Shown here: positions 29,001 through 37,900 of the stretch, piece after piece | Layout of the letters: every line of letters begins with the position of its first letter | How positions within the stretch are numbered: the first letter of the stretch is position 1 | Source: a virus | Direction: 5' to 3' (one strand) | Length of the DNA stretch: 64,000 nt | IMG/VR virus record: IMGVR_UViG_3300042520_001817 | Coordinates: 1-64,000 of that record | Position numbers and translations under genes: made by a program | The notes under the pieces: model-generated | Databases searched by the model: none | The model's input: only the letters and a program-made list of their open reading frames with translations | Told to the model about the DNA's origin: nothing

Positions 29001-32000
29001 CAGTTATATATTCTCATAATTGGCCTCTTATTTTTGGTTCTTATACGCCAGACTGTGATGACGTAGCTTTTGAATCTAAACCAACAAAAAATCAAGAGCC
29101 AATTCCAATACTAGTCGCCGCAGAAAAAGTAAGACAAGAAATTATATATCCAGCAGTACCGGCATCTTCGGGATATGAAATTATATATGAAGATATTTCT
29201 TCTAACTCTATCATACATGAATTTGGTAGTCCAGATGATGGTGCTGAAACTAGTTTTTCTTATGGTCTAAATAGTCAAGAAGGGATTGACTATAATTCTA
29301 TAGAGTACAATATAACTAATAGGCAAAATACTGAATTATTCTATAAACCATTAGATGATCTTGGTGGATTATTGCAAGCTAAAGGTATTGCAAAGATAGA
29401 TGTAGTTCCATATTTATACAAAGAGCAAATCTCAGATAGGGGCTATTTTGCTGTAGAATATTCTTACAAGAAACAAACATCTTCTAAGATAGATATTATA
29501 GCAAATTTTGAAATTGAATCTAAGTTTGCAGAGGGTGCTGGAGATGCCAATATTTTGTTTTATCAAAATTTAGCATCATCTTCTGAGACTAGGTTCAAAG
29601 AATCTAAGATAGCTCAATTGAATTGGAATGGTAGGCAATTTTTCTCTGATGCATACCCATATTCTCAGGCAAAAGGTGCTTTACAAATTGGAAATAATCT
29701 TGAACAAAATGTATCTGTATTAAATAGCACATACAATGTAGCTTTTCTTCCGGGCATCAATGGGCAACCATCAAGTGACAATATGCAAAATTTAACTGAA
29801 TGGTTATCATTTGGGAATAAACGCTTGATTATAACGTGTGAAAATACTCTGTCTAGCATAAAAGAAGCCCAAAAGCTATGTGAAACTTTAGAAATAAATT
29901 TAGAGTTACTTACCAATTATTACAACGATAATATTTCTGTCGGTTTTGGATCTTTAACCATAAATCAAAATCACAGAATTGGTGGTAATAATTTTACAAA
30001 TGTAAGAACGATTTTTAGAAATATCGAAGATCCAAACCCCAAATTAATTACGAGTTTATCATCATTTAATTGTGGCGGTCTTTCGTTTTATGCATTTAAG
30101 CTTAATGAAAATGCTATCCCTTTAGCATATCTTGACAGTCCAATTTATGATTACATTCCTAAAGAATATAACAATAATAATTGGGATGTTAATGCCGGTA
30201 TAGTAAAATTAAATGTTCCAGTTTTACCGGGATCGGGATATAGATTATTTATCAACTCTGAAGCTCTAGATACTTCAGAAACAGTAAATTTAACAATAGA
30301 TGTAGAAAATGCTTCTTTGTTCCCAAAGATGCCGTATCCAGATTTATCATCCGCATTTATACCAGAGCTAGATAGTAATAGAGAAACATTCGACTCCAAA
30401 AATATTACTACCTCATTTTATAGTTTGAAATGTAACTCTCCAATTTTTAAAGATATTCAAGTTGGTGATACTAATAATATTAACATTTATATTTCATGTG
30501 TGTCACCTAGACTGAAAAGTGATTATGTTCCAAAGAGCGTAAGATTATTAGGTATATCTGGCGTACCAATTCCAGTATATGAAAAAATTACTACATCCAC
30601 TGTTCAAATACCAGTTGGAGGATTTCTTTATAGAATATCTGACCCAATAGATGAAAGTAGAGAGATAATAGATGTTGTTAGAACAATAAGTACAGATAAT
30701 ACAAAATACTGTAAATCTGGATGTGAGTTTTTAGGTAATCAATTAATAGAAGATGGTCCAGTAGTAGCGGCCCAAGAGCTAGAAATATTTTCATCTTTTG
30801 AAGCCGGATTTGCAAGATCAAGAGTCACTGTAATAACAGATTCTAGTATTGTGCAGGGTAGATATTTAATTGATGAAAATGAAACAATAGTAAAGAGTAC
30901 TTACGATTTTATTAGAAGTTTGTATCCAGAGACTTATTTTTTCTCAGAAAGATCTGGAAGACAAGTTGATGTCTATAATAAACTTATATCTCCAGAACGC
31001 GGAAGCCCAACTAAATATCATTCCCGAGCAACAAATCTTGGATTAAATAAGAATTTTGGTAATTTTATTAATGCTCCTTCTGCGCCTATAAATGGTAATG
31101 AATCAAAATATATTCCTAAATATGTTACTAGACCCAAACTTCCTTGGGAAGATGAAATAGATCCTAAGAAAGTAGAAGAAATTAAAAATCAATTTATAAG
31201 TGGATTTTTACCACAACAATTTCAACACTCTGCTGTATCAAGAATAAGTGGTATTATAGATGGGGTTTCTTACTCTGATGCTACTGTAATAGGTGGAGTT
31301 CCTCAAATCTTGAAAGACAAAGGTTATGATTATCTTGATCTTGATAAATTTCCATCTGGATACCCCGGAGATTTATTTGGATATTCCATTGCCGTAAAAG
31401 GAAAAAAGATTTTAGTTGGCTCCCCATTTTCTGCATTTAATTCAGAAACAATAACACCGTGGAGTAATAATGTTTCATTACGTTTAGGATCAGATGGTGG
31501 TGCTGGTGCTGTTTATATGTTTGAAAAGTCTTCTGATAGTAAATGGGTTAATTCTAATAAATTTAGACCACAATCACTCATGGGACAGTTAAGTGGAGTA
31601 GGAATTTATTCTGACCAGTTTGGCCATTCGGTAGATATACAGAATGATGTTATAGTGGTTGGCTCACCTAATCACAGTTATGGAAATTACTATGATTTTA
31701 TTTATAACAATGGATCATTTTCTAGAAAGAACTTTAATCCACAATTTGATATTCCAGACTTGAAAGTTTATGATCTTGGATATTCTGGAGTTAGAAATAG
31801 CTTGAATGTAAATAATGCTTATAATAAAAACGCTGGAGCAGTTTACGTTTATGAGAATAAGATTACAGATTGGGAAAATAAAAAACAATCTTGGACTCTT
31901 GTAGAAAAACTTGTATCTAATCCATCTAATCCAAACGTAGCAAAATACTTTAATGGAAGTGGAGAGAGATTTGGAAATAATGTATATATTACTAGGCCAT

Positions 32001-32644
32001 ACAGAACTGATGCTGATTATTGTATATTTGCTGGATGTGGATTTGCATCTGGAGTTTCCAAAATTAATGTAGGGGCATCGTATGCAAAAGATATCATGCT
32101 TAGATCACAAAAGCCTTCTATACCAAGTAGTTCTGCTTGGATATCTGCCAAAGTGTTTGGTAATAGGGATGCTAATGGAGATCCAACAGTCACATTAGAT
32201 TTTAATAATATTGGAGATAGTAAAAAATATTATGCAAGTGGCATTGTTATTGCAAATGAAAATGGAACTTTATTTATAGAAGTTTCTGGTCAAGACCCGT
32301 CAACAAAAGGCTTCATATCTCATAGACCATATATTGAATCTGTTTATGGGTATTACCAATACGGCAAGCTTATGGAGGTTGCTACACCTCTGTATGTTAG
32401 CGGCGGATATATATCCCCAAGCTCTCAAATGCCATTAACTATAAATGTGGAAAATTCTGCATATGTGTATAATACTGTAGGATTGTATAGTGAGGTAAAA
32501 TCTGGTGATATTTCTACATATCCATCTGGATTGCCTCTATTTATAGAACCCCCATCCGGGGTATCTCTTGAGTACTTGAATTTGTATTCTAGCGGGACAG
32601 GAAGTCAAAACGACAATCTTAACTTAAGTATAAGAGGTAAATAA
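26003..32644 (+). CDS. Giant FG-GAP propeller protein with VWA-like insertion (integrin-alpha-like order)
   Basis: 2213 residues. Seven FG-GAP-like blades can be read: QFGKSIASKSDLLAIGCP (about 150), QFGHSLDLS (256), RFGHDVAISDNGEVIVIGSP (567), RLGYSVATNEDGSVIVAGAP (691), LFGYSIAVKGKKILVGSP (1792), QFGHSVDIQNDVIVVGSP (1873) and RFGNNVYI (1990). Between blades 2 and 3 lies a region with a DxSxS MIDAS motif (Asp434, Ser436, Ser438) followed by a helix, as in VWA domains. Between blades 4 and 5 about 1000 residues are inserted, with two related Rossmann-like pieces (NIKNWLALGDRNLVLVAND near 850, LTEWLSFGNKRLIITCEN near 1265). The C-terminus has MPL/LYVSG beta repeats. A tail-tip adhesin is the likely role. 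Confidence 0.62.
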   Translation: MNRCTEAIVDIHGIRWYYPEICVDGGVFRAKNTYTNLTFPSGSFKHTLTSVNYISTEDGLSVSTEDNNPIRTELLDVSYNPMPYSGHFYGIRKYTGLAPNLPYTINITGKSGSSSAINIPTEIIEMEYNKNENYGITNDYAGFRLADNIESSGQFGKSIASKSDLLAIGCPKLSITSQNITYKDAGSVFLYRRNPRPFTIDWPINNYKSDWVLETQLTLPSGFIGDYYKKEEVGIGGLSSDFKGIRTSWFVGQNGRQFGHSLDLSVNNSRKSLGENKQEILVVGGVGAKWDRTFEEIPISGVSVGLFIFTDEFESVIPAPVPDNPLRKITYQDILLHIYGKDEVFYYFSDPRVKFDVKIMICVPTLGLDADDPVFPDKPDFITLKRISKNYGYPVSEESISGTLDGIRSAFLEAFPYSNNLNSGIPPMIGMCIDGSLSMGGREALEPAIDRFIDFYKSYSFASGLKDFYNVPSSGFVYEIISENSDSNWINMSKSILNEVLDTGNLFKNDQVRFFSNSVGTFNGNDKDFNIPPDSGGKVFIFEKESGCWNLIQAINSPNVTREYNDRFGHDVAISDNGEVIVIGSPYINQAVMAYERNYAARDMFYYGLPAWIQSNRSEKYAIPLEKYYKSPSRLDDIKALYLSIDQDDKFQSRLDMGIEEYQNIYTYEHSSMQPVGSWSFIAAEHAPTPRLGYSVATNEDGSVIVAGAPTDSLNFYNDADVYYAYNSSFKGKYYGTGYVDPSGLITGPVNSSWSSSLYAGSAHVFESRKYYPHNRAIEYGRFGNLHENISNNTADSGHFHYISQIFSDKNFTKTDFDNSEIPNDAGLVFIITPAVNALSDEVVNNIKNWLALGDRNLVLVANDPIWEASGIYGKSNEILNNLLDRLQSRMRIVPARNHYESLPSGYTSFNNIVPSVIPQGSTYTYVNRSPARASGVADIKVFFSYDEQMSCKPVPGCSLELESQQIQTRCEMPLRNYGDLRASWNELCCKSTPNGTLVPVIYSHNWPLIFGSYTPDCDDVAFESKPTKNQEPIPILVAAEKVRQEIIYPAVPASSGYEIIYEDISSNSIIHEFGSPDDGAETSFSYGLNSQEGIDYNSIEYNITNRQNTELFYKPLDDLGGLLQAKGIAKIDVVPYLYKEQISDRGYFAVEYSYKKQTSSKIDIIANFEIESKFAEGAGDANILFYQNLASSSETRFKESKIAQLNWNGRQFFSDAYPYSQAKGALQIGNNLEQNVSVLNSTYNVAFLPGINGQPSSDNMQNLTEWLSFGNKRLIITCENTLSSIKEAQKLCETLEINLELLTNYYNDNISVGFGSLTINQNHRIGGNNFTNVRTIFRNIEDPNPKLITSLSSFNCGGLSFYAFKLNENAIPLAYLDSPIYDYIPKEYNNNNWDVNAGIVKLNVPVLPGSGYRLFINSEALDTSETVNLTIDVENASLFPKMPYPDLSSAFIPELDSNRETFDSKNITTSFYSLKCNSPIFKDIQVGDTNNINIYISCVSPRLKSDYVPKSVRLLGISGVPIPVYEKITTSTVQIPVGGFLYRISDPIDESREIIDVVRTISTDNTKYCKSGCEFLGNQLIEDGPVVAAQELEIFSSFEAGFARSRVTVITDSSIVQGRYLIDENETIVKSTYDFIRSLYPETYFFSERSGRQVDVYNKLISPERGSPTKYHSRATNLGLNKNFGNFINAPSAPINGNESKYIPKYVTRPKLPWEDEIDPKKVEEIKNQFISGFLPQQFQHSAVSRISGIIDGVSYSDATVIGGVPQILKDKGYDYLDLDKFPSGYPGDLFGYSIAVKGKKILVGSPFSAFNSETITPWSNNVSLRLGSDGGAGAVYMFEKSSDSKWVNSNKFRPQSLMGQLSGVGIYSDQFGHSVDIQNDVIVVGSPNHSYGNYYDFIYNNGSFSRKNFNPQFDIPDLKVYDLGYSGVRNSLNVNNAYNKNAGAVYVYENKITDWENKKQSWTLVEKLVSNPSNPNVAKYFNGSGERFGNNVYITRPYRTDADYCIFAGCGFASGVSKINVGASYAKDIMLRSQKPSIPSSSAWISAKVFGNRDANGDPTVTLDFNNIGDSKKYYASGIVIANENGTLFIEVSGQDPSTKGFISHRPYIESVYGYYQYGKLMEVATPLYVSGGYISPSSQMPLTINVENSAYVYNTVGLYSEVKSGDISTYPSGLPLFIEPPSGVSLEYLNLYSSGTGSQNDNLNLSIRGK

Positions 32645-34494
32645 TGCTAGCTATTTATTATGATGAAGCTACAGCCTGCATTCTTAGGCCCACTCCGCTT
32701 ATTTCTATAACTCAAAATGTTATTAGGAATAAGGCTGGTATGCTTGGTAGTTATTACGATATCACTTTAAATGGCACTATTCTCCCAGACGAAGGTTCCC
32801 CGTTTTATGTAACTGGCGGCGGTTCTGCAAACCACAACTCTCCAGCTACAGTACAGTCGGCGTTTTCTTCACTCTACTCAACGCCGCCAAAAGAAGCAGT
32901 ACATTTTGATAATTATATGAGTTCTATTATTCATAAGCAGAATTTACTTAGAGAGTTGTTTAAGCGTGACGGTCAACTTGTTGAATTATTACCAGTTAGT
33001 GTAAGAACCGAATCAGACAGTGCAATGACGGATAATCCCGTTTTGAAGTTTCACCCCACAGTACAGTCTATTTCTTTTGAAGAAGGTATTTATGTTACCA
33101 ATTGCAAATATACTATTAATTTACGTGCAGAAGTATTATTAGACAACTCTAACAATATAATATCAGACGGTATTACCAATTCTACAATATGGCCAACGGG
33201 TTCGGATAGAATTCCAATAAGAGCCAATGATAGAAATTTGAAAATTGTAAATGCGTTAAATGCCAGCGGTTTTGTTGAAGACTATAGCGAAAGTTGGTCT
33301 ATAGAAGTAGAGGAAGGCAACGGAACAACTAATACCGCCGCCCCAATTACGACAGCTTTACCAACTAATCATATAGGATCACTCAGAACATATAGAGTGA
33401 CTCGTAATATAACCGCAACTGGCCGCACAATGTATTATTCAGAAAATGGTTCAAAGGTAATTAAAAGAAGAGAGGCTTGGGAGCAAGCAAAGCAATACAT
33501 ATATAATACAGTTTTAAAAGATCAAGATAATATTTCAACAAACAACTCTACTGGATATGAACAATTTCCAGAATATACTTTAGGCCCATATTTTGGAAGT
33601 GGATATCTTAATATTGCTAAAGATATTTGGGGAGGATATAATCATTTAAGAACTGAATCTATAGATACCACGGCTGGAACTGTTACCATAAATGATACTT
33701 GGTTAATGTCAAGTGGCAATGCTTATGAAAACTATAATCTATCAGTATCAAAAAGTTATGATAACGCATTACATAAAGTTAGCATAGACGGAAAAATAAA
33801 GGGCTTGTCTAGCGTACATGCTGGATCAACACAATACGGCGGCTCTAATACAAGCACAGCAACTCAATATGGAAACGCTCCACTAAACACCGCTCACGAA
33901 AATGCAAGATACAAATGGAATCAAGTGAGTAATACTGGAGTTTATGGGCCAAACTGTTATTTATTTAGACGCGCACAAGCCTTAATGCACTTGCCGCTGA
34001 ATTATATACCTTTATCAATATCATTATCTTCTAATGAATTCACGGGTGAAATAGATTACAATGTTGAATATGACACAAGACTTCAAAATGTAGTAAGTGG
34101 CACTTTATCAGAAAGTATAACTTGCAGCGACACATATCCGGGTGATGTTTTTGCTGTTATACCAGTTATTGGAAGACAACACGGGCCAGTATTACAATAT
34201 GTCGGCGGAAGAACAGAGTATCAAAGAAATTTAAGTATAGAATTGGTGATGGACAAATATTATACTTCTGGAAATGGCTCTTTAGTTAATAGGATAAGAC
34301 AACAATCCGTTTTATCAAAACCAAGTTTAAACGAACCTTTTAAGGGTCAAATTAATTCTATCATTCATGCGTATAGTCCAGTACAAGAAGCTAATATAAG
34401 AAAATATTTCGTTAGCCCGCCATCAGAAACTTGGGATCCAAGCACCGGAAGATATTCATTACAAATCAATTGGACTTATGAGGTAGGTAGGTAA
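32644..34494 (+). CDS. Virion protein of the tail-tip/baseplate group, function unknown
   Basis: 616 residues, one-base overlap with the upstream stop. The first 220 residues are beta-rich (ISITQNVIRNKAGMLGSYYD, then LLPVSVRTESDS). A Thr/Pro linker (NTAAPITTALPT, about 231-242) separates them from a second half with AWEQAKQYIY and further strands. The linker resembles the Thr-rich spacers of the first two proteins in the window. Together with the large neighbouring genes it probably belongs to the distal tail or baseplate. No enzymatic motif is seen. Confidence 0.5.
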   Translation: MLAIYYDEATACILRPTPLISITQNVIRNKAGMLGSYYDITLNGTILPDEGSPFYVTGGGSANHNSPATVQSAFSSLYSTPPKEAVHFDNYMSSIIHKQNLLRELFKRDGQLVELLPVSVRTESDSAMTDNPVLKFHPTVQSISFEEGIYVTNCKYTINLRAEVLLDNSNNIISDGITNSTIWPTGSDRIPIRANDRNLKIVNALNASGFVEDYSESWSIEVEEGNGTTNTAAPITTALPTNHIGSLRTYRVTRNITATGRTMYYSENGSKVIKRREAWEQAKQYIYNTVLKDQDNISTNNSTGYEQFPEYTLGPYFGSGYLNIAKDIWGGYNHLRTESIDTTAGTVTINDTWLMSSGNAYENYNLSVSKSYDNALHKVSIDGKIKGLSSVHAGSTQYGGSNTSTATQYGNAPLNTAHENARYKWNQVSNTGVYGPNCYLFRRAQALMHLPLNYIPLSISLSSNEFTGEIDYNVEYDTRLQNVVSGTLSESITCSDTYPGDVFAVIPVIGRQHGPVLQYVGGRTEYQRNLSIELVMDKYYTSGNGSLVNRIRQQSVLSKPSLNEPFKGQINSIIHAYSPVQEANIRKYFVSPPSETWDPSTGRYSLQINWTYEVGR

Positions 34495-34498
34495 TAAA

Positions 34499-34912
34499 AT
34501 GCCAACAAGATCTGAAAATACTAATATAAATCCATCTGAACTTGTACCCGCAGGAGATAGAAAAATATCTCGGCAATTGATGGATAATATATCTGGTGTG
34601 ACTCATGGATATACATATGATAGTGTATCAGTAACTAGACCTCCAAGCCCTCTAACTCCAAACGGATTAATTTTTGCTACTACTGGAGTATCAAATGGCT
34701 ATGCTTCTACTGTTAGCGGTATAACTAATTTTACTGCTTACAATGACTATATACATTATGCTCCTGTTGGTGCTGGTGGTAGCCTTGGTGGAGCTTTAAC
34801 TGGGGCGGGTATAACTAATGTTGTATCACCACCAGCTAGATTTAATGTATTTAACAATTTAGTCAAAGCAAATTTTAGATTTGAAATTTATACTAGGCAA
34901 TATAGAACATGA
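34499..34912 (+). CDS. Small virion-region protein, function unknown
   Basis: 137 residues, starting four bases after the preceding gene and overlapping the next by four bases (ATGA). It begins with a polar segment (ENTNINPSELVPAGDRKISR) and contains glycine/alanine-rich loops (APVGAGGSLGGALTGAG). The aromatic, basic C-terminus (NFRFEIYTRQYRT) could dock on a larger partner. The tight coupling suggests it is an accessory subunit of the 1584-residue protein that follows. Confidence 0.45.
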   Translation: MPTRSENTNINPSELVPAGDRKISRQLMDNISGVTHGYTYDSVSVTRPPSPLTPNGLIFATTGVSNGYASTVSGITNFTAYNDYIHYAPVGAGGSLGGALTGAGITNVVSPPARFNVFNNLVKANFRFEIYTRQYRT

Positions 34913-37900
34913 CTACTAGATCAGAATTAACATCGGGGATTTACGGGAATCCAAATCCAGTGCCAAGGGTACAGGCTGGAATTTTAAATCCTACTGACAC
35001 TTCTAAAGTTTCTTCTATCATTCCATCTAGTGGATGGTACGGAGTTAATTGGCCCCGATATAGTGGTAGTGTTATACCACAAGGTATTTCAACTGGAGGT
35101 TGGGTTTTAGACCCTACGACTAAGGATACATATGATAGGGGATATCCTCAACAAACATTTCTTGGAGCTTCTATATGTAATTTTAGTATGAATGGTGGCT
35201 TTGGTGATAGTAGCTCAACATTGTCGTTAGATCTAGTTGCTGATGAATATAATAACTCTGATAATACCGCGCAGGGGGCGGGAGATGATGTTTATCATAG
35301 TGGACTTGGTGATAGATTTGTACCACCTATGGCTGGCAGTCCAGTATTTTTTAAATTTGGGCAAAACTTTGCTACGGTAGAAGAAGCTTATAGATATACC
35401 TTTGATACTATATACAGAACTAACACCATTCAACCAGCATCTATAACTCAGGGCGGAACTTTCAACAAAGATAACTTTACATCTTTGGGAGCAAATCAAT
35501 ATGTTAATTTGTCTAATAATGGTATCTATAATTTTACTCAGGCTGTTACTAATCAATATGTAAGAGGATCTGGCCACATAGTATTTGGTGGTATCCTGCA
35601 ATCCTATATACAAAACCGTGGCCCCGGTGGGAGTCCAACATATTCTGTGCAAGTCACAGACCCAAGAGAGATACTATCAAATGTAACAGTAATTTTGAAC
35701 AACTATGCCGGAAGTACATTCAATACAAAAAATATCTTTAATGTCTATGGATTTTTAGAACATAATGTTTCGACTACACTTTCTGGACAATTAATGGGAT
35801 ATTTTGGTGGATTTAATCTGTTAAAAAAGTTTGTAAATCCGACAAATGGATTTGTTAGTTATAGTGGCGAACAATATCCAAAAGATTTTGTTGATTGTTG
35901 GGTTGGTAATGCACCATTCCCAGCCTTTGGTGCTACCAAGTCAGCATTTCCTTTTACTGGCACTGGCATGTCTAGAAGAGGATCTCAGGGTATTCCATAT
36001 TATCGCCTTGCTCAAGCGATGAATGCATTAATGTCTATTCAATATCCTTTACCGCAAGAATATATTAAAAAAGGATTTGGTGGTACTATAAATTTTCGTG
36101 GATATAATTATGTTGTTGATTTTAGTGGACTCCCTAATTTACCACCTTTATACTATTTAGATTTTGATCAAATAAATCTACTAGACTTAGCACTTGAGGT
36201 TTGTGAGGTCGCTAGCAGAGACTTGTTTGTTTCTTTGCTGCCAGTAATAAATCATCCTGCGTGTCAACATTTATATAATAGCCAACAAGGTGGTTCATTT
36301 ACTGGTCTAAATGCTATACCCAGTGGTTTAATAGCTGGAATTATAAGACTAGATAGTATTGATAGATCCTCGCCCCCAAATTATGGTGCAATTAAACGAT
36401 ACATAGATAACTTATCTAATGCTGGAATATATGTAGAAAATCAAGATATTGGTTATGAGCTTTCTAACGTTACAACTGATAAGTTTGTTACTGGCGCACA
36501 AGAAGTTGATATGTATTGTTTTTCTACTAATTCTGATAGAGGAATAGTGAACGCTAGGAGTAGACGTAGCGGTGGTGAGGGTAACGATGCTGATTGGCAA
36601 CAATGGACACTTGAAAAACAAGTTGAACAACAGATTTTACCCTATTATGGAACTTTAGGTCAAAGTGCTGTGACTATTCCCAAAGGTTGGGGTGCTTATC
36701 AACAAGTATTATTAGATGCTACAACATTAAATGCTAAAGGTGTTGGAGCATACTATGTAACAACAGAAATGGAGCTACGATGTGCTTCAGTATCGTATGA
36801 ATGCTGGAAGAATTTTTTACAACAATATAATGATACATATTTAGAATCTATAGAAGACGATGATACATTTGAGGGAGCCGCCCTTAATCAGACCCCTAAT
36901 TTTGGTGGAGTTCCAGCGCGCTCAATAGCTACAAATTATGCCGTTACAGTTCCACGTTCCGTATTTGATACTTACACTGCTTCTGGCTCACGGTTTGGTC
37001 AAGATAATTTGCCTGCTAGTCCATGCAATCCTCCATATGGATATCCACTATATTATAAAAGAATGACTAAGTTAGGAATACCAGAAGGAGGATTAACAAA
37101 ATTACAATCCCGGTTAACTGGATTTATTACTGCCGCCGCGACTATTAGAGGTGCAGATGCAGATAGTTGGGAAGATATTAGAAATTCTGTATTAGCAGAA
37201 TTAGAACAGATTAATTATGGTGAGTTGACTCAGCAAGAACAAACTTTTTATACTACCATTAAAAACGAGTTACAAAAAAATCCTCCAAATTTAGAAATGT
37301 TGAATGGCATAGATGAAGGATTGCATAAAATTGGCGCGGTTTTACCAAGATTAGCAAAGAAGGGGACAGAAAATGCATTAAAAGTATATGAGTTTTTGAA
37401 AAAAATAGCTGATGAAAATTTAGGTAAAAAATTCTTAATAAAAATTCCTAGCAAGGTTAACTTTTTTTATGATGAAAATATAACTTGGAATAGTAGTTCA
37501 AATGGCGGTGAATATTTGACCGGCCCATTTGGTTTCAAGCCTAGGCCGGTTACATCTGGAATATATGAAGAGTTCTCCGCAGATTTTAAAAATGGATATA
37601 TTGCAAAAAGAGATAATTCAAAAAATTCTATTAATTCATTTTTGACCAGCGGCATCGATACAAAACAAGATGATTATGTAGGGGCTTTGAAAGTCAATTT
37701 TAATCCCATAGCTGATAAATATGAATTCAATTATTCTCCTAGTAATTTAGGTGGATACTTTCCATTTGATTTATATACTAATACTTTAAGCTATAAAGAT
37801 ATACAGAAATTACCACCGAGTGTTCAACCAAAGGCTGTTTTTCAACAATTGATTCCACAGGATGCTAGTAATTTCATAGATGAAAATGGTAGGCTTTCAG

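Noticed and set aside
35233-35652. 139-codon - strand frame inside the hub gene
   Set aside because: It lies wholly within a well-supported + strand gene, has biased shadow-type composition and no ribosome-binding site.
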